A stretch of 25,000 nt of DNA, from positions 175,001 to 200,000 of the forward strand of contig CAJNDS010002076.1 in assembly GCA_905221605.1 (NCBI GenBank), read 5' to 3'. The stretch's first letter is position 1. Each line of letters begins with the position of its first letter. This document shows, in pieces, positions 1-8,335 of this stretch. The position numbers were made by a program, and so were the translations under genes. The notes below the pieces were generated by a model. It did no database searches. It saw only the letters and a list, made by a program, of their open reading frames with translations, and was not told the origin of the DNA. This stretch comes from Symbiodinium natans. Lineage: Eukaryota > Sar > Dinophyceae > Suessiales > Symbiodiniaceae.

Positions 1-30
1 GTAGTAGTAGTAGTAGTAGTAGTAGTAGTC

Positions 31-65
<35 letters not shown>

Positions 66-230
66 CGTAGTAGTCGTAGTAGTCGTAGTAGTCGTAGTAG
101 TCGTAGTAGTCGTAGTAGTCGTAGTAGTCGTAGTAGTCGTAGTAGTCGTAGTAGTCGTATATAGTAGTCGTAGTAGTCGTAGTCGTAGTCGTAGTCGTAG
201 TCGTAGTACTCGTCGTCGTAGTAGGAGGAG
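1..230. repeat. GTA/GTC trinucleotide microsatellite
   Basis: Runs of GTA with interspersed GTC, settling into a 9-bp higher-order unit GTAGTAGTC between about 60 and 160, then GTAGTC. It starts at the window edge, so its true length is unknown. No coding sequence is credible in it. Confidence 0.97.
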
Positions 231-370
231 GAGCAGGAGCAGGAGCAGGAACATGAGTAGGAGTAGGAGAGGGAGTAGGAGTAGGAGCAGGATTGTTATG
301 GTTGTCGTGGTGGTTGTGGTGGTTGTGTAGTGGTCGTCGTCGTGGTAGTGGTGGTGGTAGTGATATCGCA
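222..370. repeat. Degenerate purine-rich and GT-rich simple repeats
   Basis: An AGGAGC/AGGAGT-type stretch (about 222-292) grades into GTT/GTG-rich sequence (about 294-360). Probably decayed extensions of the adjacent trinucleotide array. Confidence 0.85.
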
Positions 371-717
371 AGTAGTGGTAGTAGTGGTTTTCGAAAAGGA
401 GTACCAGTACCGGTACTAGCAGACTAGCACTGGTCGTCCTACAAGTGACTGTTGTTGTAGTACTGCAGCGGCGAGCGCTGTGGGCGAGTGGTGGCTGCAC
501 CCTCGCACAGCGTGCTTAGGGGCCAGGGTGGGCAGGGCCAGGGGGCGCGACTCGTACTCGACCGCGCGGGGGCACCTGCACCATAAGCTTAAAGAATAAT
601 GCAAAGGTAAAGAACAGGAAGAAGGTGTAGGTGAGAATGAGTCAGAATGAGTCCTGCTCCGCCTGGGGGTGCTCTGCGTGTTGGGGCCTTCGGGCTCGGA
701 AGTGGGGTTCGAGACCC
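371..717. other. Unique sequence upstream of copy 1; nothing assigned
   Basis: GC-rich sequence with no conserved exon that I recognise. It should hold the promoter and/or the 5' leader acceptor of the gene, but no clear promoter element is visible. It is not homologous to the region upstream of copy 2. A T-arm-like hairpin sits at 703-719 but is not part of a tRNA. Confidence 0.5.
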
Positions 718-745
718 CAAGTTCCGCCACTTGTTTGAGGCAATC

Positions 746-3700
746 ATGGCCGAGAAGAAAGTCGATCCAGCGACCGGCGAGGCGTACACGCTGAAGGCCC
801 CAGTTGGTACTGTAAGCTGTAAGCCGTAGGCTCCAAGCCTGCTACCTGAAGCTGATGGTTGAGAACTGGGGCCATCCGGGCAACTTCCGGAGCAACTTGC
901 AGAAGCTCAAGAACCCTTAAGTGCATGATGCTCCCCTCGGCTCATGTCCACGTGCCAGGAGCTCATGGCGCACTACAAGGGGACCCCGCTGGGGGAGGGG
1001 GAGGGAGACGAGGGAGACGAGGGAGACGAGGGAGACGAGCCCGAACCCGCTAGAAGCCTTGGAGCCGATATTGCCGATGCTTGGCCCCGCGCCTTGCGCA
1101 GGACGTACAAGAAGAGGGAACTGGAGGCCGGGAGTTTGGGGGCATGGCAGGGCTCCATGGGGCTCCGGAGTTGTTGGGTGTTTGAGCTCCGGGATCTGCA
1201 CCTCCCAACCCTCTCCAAACAAAAATCCCTGCGGCAACCGGAGCCCCGCTAGACAGCCCTGCGACAGCCTCTGCAAGGAGTACTGGGACAACCACTGCAA
1301 GCCTGTCAAAGTTCGACAGAGCAAGGGCAAGGCGACCAAGCCCTCGAAGGACTGGGATCGGTGCAGATCGGTGCAGTTCGGTGCAGATCGGTGCAGATCG
1401 CTGTAGGGATCGACGGGATCGGTGGGGATTGCCTCCAGTCCTAAGCTGGGTGAGTGCGCAGCCTTCCACGTGGCTCCCGCTGCCCCTGGCTTTAGCCTTC
1501 ACGATGTAGGAATCCCAAACCCACTCACGACCAGTAAGCCTGCAAAGCCCTGTAAAGCCAGCATGTCCCAAGCGGCTTCGAACCTTGCAAACTGGAGGCC
1601 CGACATCACTTAGACTTATATATCGCCACACACTCCTGCGACCCCTTTACGAAGCCCGGTGCTCAGGAGGCCAAGCCCGAGCCCAAGGCGAAGGCCAAGG
1701 CGAAGGCTACGGCTAAGGCACCCCGCTTGGCTGTCCATAAGTTCGCCGCCGCCATGTCATCGTCGAAGCTTGGAGTCTGAATGAAGCAGAGCCTTCCCGG
1801 CCCTTGCGGGCTTTTGCGGCGAGGCAAAGACCGCACCGTCAAAGCCGAAGAAGGAGCCGAGAGTCAGGGAAGAGTCGGGGAAGAGGCATGAAGAGGCGAC
1901 TGTCCAGGCCTTTAGGAGATTTTTTTTTGGAAAGCTTTCGACGTCTTTCGGCTGTCGACCCTCAATCCCCCCCAAAGCTCCCCAAAGACTTCCTCTTGCG
2001 CCTCCGCTCCGCCCCCCCCACCCCGCCGCCCGTTCCTGCGCAGGAGTCAAAGGACGATGACGAGGCGGGGAGGGCAGCTCAGGGTTTCCAGGCTTGGGAA
2101 GCCAAGGACATCCAAGGACCCAAGGAAGGCTCGAAAGCGCTTTACTGTACCTTGTTGCTTCAGCTGAGAGCCAAAGAGCTTTCACTTGGCCAGAGGCGCC
2201 GAAGGGTCTCCGCACTGGCAAGGACGCCGGCATTGCTGCGGAGCCTCTTTGTCCGGTGCTTCCCTTCTTTGGGGCGGTTTTGGTTTCGAGAACCACCTGC
2301 GACCCAGGCTTGTCCCCCATCCCAGATCCCAGTAATTGTGCCCAACCGCGGGGCACCCCATCTTGAACCTACACCTCCCGGAGCCACAAGCAACTCCTTA
2401 AACTTTTTAACTCCGTCACGAAACCCTCCTTAGCCTCCTTAGACTCTTAAACAAACAACTCCCCCCTCTCCTAAAACAAGCGGAGGACGCCGGTGCCTCG
2501 GGCCTGGCCAAGCTCCGTACCTTCAGCCGCTGCGTGCTCGCCGAGCCCGGGCCCTTCAGGGCGCACAGGGGCACGGAAAACAGGTGGTTTGGGGGAATGT
2601 TTGTTTGAGGAGGGGTGTCTGAAGGTGTTGTTTTAGAAGGGGAAGGCTGTCAGGTCTTGGGCTTGAGGGTGGAAGGCGCTTCGTGGTTGAAGGGTTTCGG
2701 GGCTTCAGGCTGCTGGAACTCGGTGTCCTTATAGAGCTGCTGCGGGCTTTCGTGCTGACTTGTGCGACGCTTTGTGCGAACGCCTGCCCCTGACCCTGTT
2801 TGAGCCCGACATCCCGCACGCAACGCCTGCCGCACGGGCTGCCGCTTCCCCAATGCTTCTCTCTCACAAGGTACGTGTGGCTGGATGCGGACGGCGTCAC
2901 GCGATCCAAGACCATGACGATGACCGCGCGACCTGTCAAGGCCAGGTGGGAGTCCAGTATCAAAGCCAATGACCCAGAGCCGCCCCAGCTTTCCCCCCCG
3001 CACATCCAAACAGACACTCGACCCCCCGACATAGTCCCGTGTTTCAGCCCCTGCTTTTCATCCCCCCGTGGGAGGTCTCCGACCTGAAGGTGTGGAACTA
3101 CGACGGAAGCAGCACGGGCCAGGCGACATCCCAAGCTCTCAGTACACAAACCCTCAAACTTTGATGTTTGCACTCGCTTGAAGTCTTGGAGCCTTGTCAG
3201 TCATCCTTTGAGTATTCGTTTTGGGCAGGCAGATAATGCAACAATTCCCCCCCCCCCCCAGAAGCCCTTCAAAGCCTTCAAGGCTTTTTCACCAGCCCGT
3301 CTTGTCTGAGGCCGATGGGCACAACTCGGAGGTGCTCCTGCGCCTGGGACAGTGGGAGCTTGCTCTTCTCTTGGGGGTTTGGAGACAACTCTCAAAGGCT
3401 CACGGGCTTCAGGTTGGGGGCTTGAGGAGCCAAAGAAAAAGCACGTGAAGCCCTGCGACCCCGCAACCAAGAAGCCCGAAGAGCCCAGGAAGCCTCGGGC
3501 GATTTTTAACGACCCCTTCCGGGGCTTCCCGCATGTGATGGTGCTGGCCGATGCCTGGCAGGCCGTTTTCCACACTTGTGGTCCTTGCTCTTGCTTCGTA
3601 GATTTGAATCAGGGACTAGGTACATTCTCCAGTCCCTTCAAGGAACTTGACAGAAGCCCTCCTAATCCTCTCAGTTTCCAAGACATAGACAAACATGTGA

Positions 3701-6700
3701 ACAGGGCGAAGGGATTTGCCAGAGATTTACAGCCGTGAACCTCCCGCAGAGAAGGCCTGGGACGACAAGCCTGCCAAGAACAACACCCGCGCGTCGCCCG
3801 CCACGAGCGAGATGTCGGGCTCAGGGAGACTTCTGTGATGTCTTTTTTGGTGGTTGTGGGCTGGGGGTTGGGGTTGAGGGGTTGGTTCGAGTGCAGGGTG
3901 CGTTCCGGGGCGTTTGCTTTGCACCGAAAGACCACGCCACCTTGAATCTGCTCTTAGCGCAAGAGGGCCGAGCATTTGATCCAGGGCCTGCGCGGAGACC
4001 ATGGACATGTACAAGTCGCTGGGAGCTTGGTCGCTTATGTTTCCGGATCTTGGCGCTTGCTGAACATCGTCAAGAGTGGAGGAACCCTTAGCCCCAAGCC
4101 CGACATCTTCATGAAGGTTAGCTTGCATGCAGCTTTGGACTAGAATACGCACGCATGCAGGCACAGAAGTAGATGCAGCGAGCGTGTTTCGAGCGTGCTT
4201 GGTGTTGCGATGTGTTGCGGCTTGCTCTTGTTTCCAGCCTGTGACGAGAGAAAGGCTCGACCCTTGGTTCGGTATCGAGCAGGAGTACACCCTGATGAAG
4301 CCAGGCACCCTCCCCAAGACCTCCGATGAGGTCCTATGAAACTCATCGACAATCTCTGAGCCCCTGCATCGTGCTGCGCAGGCAAGGTGGGCTTGAAGCC
4401 GACTATGCCTTTGGGCTTCAACACGGACGGCTCCGAGCCCGCCCCGCAGGGACCGTACTACACAGGTGCCTGTTCTTGGTGTTCTGGCCCTCTTCCGTTT
4501 GCGGGTCGTTTGCGGTATCATGAGGCTTTCACTCAGGGCTGCAGGTGGCGCATGTGGCACCCAACCGAACGTTCGAACACAAGCGCCGCCAAGGCTGCAA
4601 AACCCATCTGGCCTGAAACGTCCTCAGCTTAAATCACCAGCCCGAAAGAGCGGTGAGGACTGCACCGCAAATCGGCAGGCGGGCGCGGGATGTACGCGAA
4701 ACTGGGCGGGAGCTCCGCCGAACTCCACAAAGCCGAGACCGTAAATCCGAATCTGAGGTGCTGGTAAACTGGGCGGACCCCCCTAAACGCTCACCTGGAG
4801 GCGGTTTTCGCCGAGAAGGAAGGTTCAAAAACATGTCCCGCGAAACCTACCCTTCGAGCCTGCAGAAGGGTTCCGAGGAAGGTAGAGTTGTTTCCGTTCT
4901 TTATTTCATCGAAGAAGAACCGAAGACCAGGTGCCGGCTACAACGTGGCCATTGGCCGTCCAGTGGCAGATGAGCACTACAAGATGTGCCTTGAGGTGGG
5001 CAACGCACTGCGTCACGGGAAGACGCTGTAAGCCTGTGTAAGCTGCGTGCTGGCAGGCTCCGTGACACACTACACTGGAATCCCCCTGTCTGCTTGAAAT
5101 CCCCGCCACTACGTCCCGGCAGGCCGGTGTCAAGATCTCGGGCATCAACGCCGAGGCGGGCGCGACTTCGTCGAGGGCCGTGGAGGGTTGTGAGCACCTG
5201 CTCGGGAGTGAAAGGGAGGGTGCCCGGCCAGGGAAGGACACCAGCGCTGAGTCTGTGGATTCTTGAGGGCTTTCCTTCCTGTCCTGCCGCGATGAGGTCA
5301 TGCCCGGTCAGTGGGAGTTCCAAGCCCAGCACTCGGCAAGGGTCAGAGGGGGCTCTCCAACAAAGTGGCAGTGCGGTCCGGGGGAGAATCCAGAGCACAA
5401 TCTTGCCGAGCCCTTTGCCCAACGTGTCTACCTGAAGATCCTCAAGATTGGCTCCCCTTCCACTGCTCCATTACGGCATCGACTTCCGAATGCCCCAAAG
5501 ATCCCGGTTCTGAAATGACCACGAGATGCCACGAGTTCAACGTTTAGGTTGGCCCTTGCCGCGGTATCGAGATGGGTGACCACCTGACCATGTCACGCTT
5601 GGGCCTCGGGGCCAGGTGTTTAGGGAGTGTTTGGGGGGTTTTGGAGGTTCAGCCTTCAGCTCTTTTCCAACAACCGTGATCCCAAAGTGCTTGCTTGCAT
5701 GGTTTTTCTTCAGTATGTCACGAAGAGGGACGTCCCGGCGATGCTCATGGCATTTCTGGACCTGTTGCCATACTGTCCAGCGCCATGTCGTGGCTGCGCG
5801 TGCGTTTCTGGCTTTCGGGGCATCGTGGTCTCATGCACATGCAGAGAGCGCCAGAATCAAAGTCCGAGCTAAAGGCTACATCATGCTGCGCGTCACAGAG
5901 AAGCACGGCTGCGTTTGCTCCTTCGACCCCAAACCGAAGGATCGCTGCAGTGGGGGTGCAGGGATGTCCAGGATCTGAGATTTTGGGTCAAAGCGGCCCT
6001 TGTGCGCCATGGAGGCCGCCATCAAGGCATGAGGTGTCAGGTCCCTGAAAAGGCCTGCATTCTGATGCCTGAAGCCATCTAAAGCGCTCGTCTGTCCCCA
6101 CACTTCCAGCGACCCCTTGCGCGACTTGGTTCGTGTCTGTGCCCATATGCGAAGGAGGGCGACTGGAACGGCGCCGGCTGCCACACGACCCTCGGCACCC
6201 TTAAGACTTGGAGGATGTCGGATGTCGGAAGCACAGAGCCACGGAGCCACGTTCCGCATGAGCAAAGCCTCCAAGACCCAGCTATCCGATGCGATGGCGA
6301 CCGAGGGGGGTAACTTTCCGCCCACGCCATCCCATGATGAATGGACGTCCCCTTAGCCACACTTTCCACTGCAAGAGGACGATAAAGGCAGTAGGCGACG
6401 CCAACAGACGATGTTTTTGCTTTTTCTCTGAAGGTTGCCGTGGATTTTTTTGGTGCTCCTTTGGTCATGGGGATCAAGCTGCAGCTTGAAACAAATCTAA
6501 GATGAGTTGTGAAAGCTTCTACTTTCCCCAGCGGACCAGTGTGGACCGGTGCTGTCGTCTAGGAACTTCTCCGTGACCCCCATGCGTATCAATGGCGGCT
6601 ACGACTGCATCATCAAGGTCTGCGAGGCTGGGTGTTGCCCAGTGTCTCAGTGTGGACCCCTGCCGAAACCACCCCAAAAGTTTCTGCACGTAGCAGATCG

Positions 6701-8064
6701 ATGAGCCCGCTAGAGGCTTGCTTGCCACAATCCCAGCGACACAAGCTCTTCAGGGGAAGTTTCAGGCGGAACCCCAACACTGGGGCTCTGAACGGCTAAG
6801 TCCAATGTCAAGCGAAGTCCGAGCTCCGACTCGACTTTTTTGGCTTTCAGGCCTTCGGCAAGGTGGCCAAGGAGCACATTGCCGAGTATGGCCGCCGGAG
6901 CAGCAAACGGATGTTTTGGGGTCGGTGTGGGGGTTTGGGTATGTTTCGGTGGGTTGAGGGGATCGGGGTGTGGGCAGTGCAGGGCTTAGGGATGTTTTGG
7001 GTTGGCAGGGTTCAGGTGCAGGAATGTGGGGTCCAACACGAGCTTGGCCGCCAGACTTCCTCAGGTGAGGGCAACGACAAGCGCCTCACGGGCAAGCACG
7101 AGACCTGCGACATCAACACCTTCAAGCACCTCGGGGGGAGGGGGAGGGGGGAGGGGTTGAAAGGGGTTCGAGGGCTTGGTTTGTCGGCTTGAAGGAGCTT
7201 TAAAGGGTTGTTGGAGGCAAGGCCGGATCTCTGCAAGGCCCAGCCCCATGCTCAGGTTCGAAGTGTCGCATCGAGGTTGTTGAGGGCTACCATGCCTTGA
7301 CTCAGAGCTTCTCAATCGCTCTTCTGAAGTGCAGAAGACACTTCGCTGTCTTAAACGTGCAGAGCTGCACTCAAACTGCCAGGTATGGCGTCGCCAACCG
7401 TGGTGCGTCCATCCGTATCCCCCGCGATGCCGAGAAGGCTCTGTCCACGGAGAGCTCTGCTTCTTTCTTGATCTTTTTCTGGGGTGCTCTTGCATGCAGG
7501 TCCATGTACTGAACTGCAAGTGTAAGCCCCGATGGAAAAGTATCTCTGCCCAAAGGCAGGCCGCGGCTACATGGAGGACCGCCGCCCGGCGGCCAACTGC
7601 GATCCTTACCGGGTCGGGGCCCCGAGCTGCCATCAGTGGCTGCAAGGTTCTTCGGCTTCTGGGCTTCTGCGTTGAAGGCCGCTTCGGGGTTCGGACGGGA
7701 GTTTGGTGGGAGTTTGGCCTTCTTGCCGAGAGGGGACATGTCGGGAATTTTGGCGGTTTTGCGTATCGCGGTCCTTGTCGAGGTTTCGGAGCGCCTCTTT
7801 TTCCATCTTTCCATGGCTTGTGCGAGATTGTGCGAGTTTCCAGCCTCGCGCTTCACTTGAATTCGTGGCCATATGCAAGCTGCTCATGTTTCATGAGCTG
7901 CTCGCTTCTTGCTTGATGTTTGCAGCATCTCCGGCCACGTCTCTGAGAAGCTCATTTTTGTCTTTGCCCTCCCTTCTTCCACAGCCCACGGTCAACACCG
8001 TCGGAAGGTCACCAACATCATCATGAAGACCACGGGAGAGTGCCTCAGTGCAGAGATTGTGGAG
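746..8064 (+). CDS. Glutamine synthetase type II (GSII), multi-exon; N-terminal part of a probable GS-NDPK fusion (copy 1)
   Basis: GSII makes glutamine from glutamate, ammonia and ATP. In-phase exons: 746-796, 852-~902, 959-981, 1102-1126, 1278-1349, 1667-1717, 1824-1871, 2044-2064, 2486-2544, 2871-2940, 3048-3122, 3311-3355, 3427-3561, 3752-3795, 3985-4017, 4255-4304, 4382-4465, 4931-4995, 5123-5155, 5297-5323, 5548-5596, 5875-5939, 6155-6186, 6563-6626, 6851-6890, 7065-7125, 7383-7437, 7556-7612, 8008-8064 (~514 codons). GS signatures in order: WNYDGSSTGQ (~173), DPFRGFPHVMVLADAW, WFGIEQEYTLM with metal-binding Glu (~276/278), PQGPYY, ISGINAEVMPGQWEFQ (~340), DWNGAGCHTNFS with the nucleotide-site His (~402), RLTGKHET (~444), GYMEDRRPAANCDPY (~481). 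The core is complete. GSII is usually about 350-380 aa; the excess is a Lys/Ala/Pro-rich N-terminal extension. The start ATG is the first in frame and is kept in copy 2. Exon 2's end and the exon 12/13 junction are uncertain. If intron 29 is not spliced, the frame stops at TGA 8119-8121. Confidence 0.9.
1004..1039. repeat. 9-bp VNTR GGAGACGAG, four units, in GS intron 3
   Basis: Four perfect units. The equivalent place in copy 2 (19741-19785) has five. It lies in the GA-AG intron 982-1101 of the model. Because the unit is a multiple of three, it would also stay in frame (Gly-Asp-Glu) if retained. Confidence 0.95.
1357..1396. repeat. 10-bp tandem repeat ATCGGTGCAG in GS intron 5
   Basis: About four units with one substitution (TTCG for ATCG), followed by the decayed ATCGCTGTAG. 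It lies just after the GA donor at 1350. Confidence 0.9.
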
Positions 8065-8335
8065 GCCTCCTCCTCTTCTTCTTCTTGTCGGTGTTCTTCG
8101 GCAGCAGCGTCTGAAATGTGAATGCCCGTGTGCCCTGAACCCACGCACGTGGGATCTCAGGTGTGATTTGTTGGCTTGGTGCATTTAGTTTTATTGGCGC
8201 TTGATCCAGAACTTGAGGTCTGGGGCTGGGCCTCCGTGCCTCTGAAAGCCTCTCAAAGTGTAATCCTGCAGGCCTACGGCCTAAAGGCCCCCGATCCCTC
8301 GGCACAACTGCGAGAAGTCTCCAGCGTCTTGGCAG
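8065..8335 (+). other. Putative GC-AG intron joining the GS and NDPK reading frames
   Basis: The GS exon ends ...GAG ATT GTG GAG (8064) and is followed by GCCTCC; the NDPK exon starts GCC GGA TCC after ...TTGGCAG (8335). Both junctions contain AGGCC, the same direct-repeat style as the other introns, and the splice is phase 0, giving ...EIVE-AGSKTHTAFVF. A CT-rich run follows the donor. If unspliced, GS instead ends after a Ser-rich tail at TGA 8119-8121, and an ATG (8122) follows with no gap; that ATG frame can also reach the NDPK exon in phase through a GT donor at 8161 (MPV...GSQ-AGSK). Confidence 0.6.

Larger units (their letters stand above)
718..6139 (+). repeat. Segmental tandem duplication, left copy
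   Basis: Homologous in direct orientation to about 19457-25000. Similarity starts a few bases before exon 1, at the sequence CAAGTTCC, and runs to the matching window edge. The start-to-start distance is 18,737 bp; net intronic indels raise the offset to 18,861 by 24.8 kb. Sequence upstream of the boundary is unrelated in the two copies. Confidence 0.95.

Noticed and set aside
703-719. T-arm-like hairpin TGGGGTTCGAGACCCCA suggesting a tRNA
   Set aside because: The 5-bp stem and TTCGAGA loop are perfect, but no matching anticodon arm or acceptor stem can be placed at the required spacing. Probably chance or a tRNA-derived scrap.
1757-2433. Overlapping ~200-codon frames on both strands near GS exons 6-8
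   Set aside because: Open because of GC-rich composition. They cross intron sequence with pyrimidine tracts, and only the short pieces at 1824-1871 and 2044-2064 fit the GS splice chain.
2556-3173. 205-codon minus-strand frame opposite GS exons 10-11
   Set aside because: Antisense shadow: the plus strand here encodes the conserved YVWLDADG and WNYDGSSTGQ segments of GS.
3247-3259. Poly-C run (also at 21920-21931) as a regulatory element
   Set aside because: It lies inside intron 11 upstream of the acceptor and is most simply part of a pyrimidine-rich tract or a slippage-prone homopolymer.
746-6139. Interpretation of the GS copies as pseudogenes because every frame is broken by stops
   Set aside because: All stops fall in segments removable as introns. 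The joined exons stay in frame and keep the GS catalytic motifs, and the copies differ mainly in introns.
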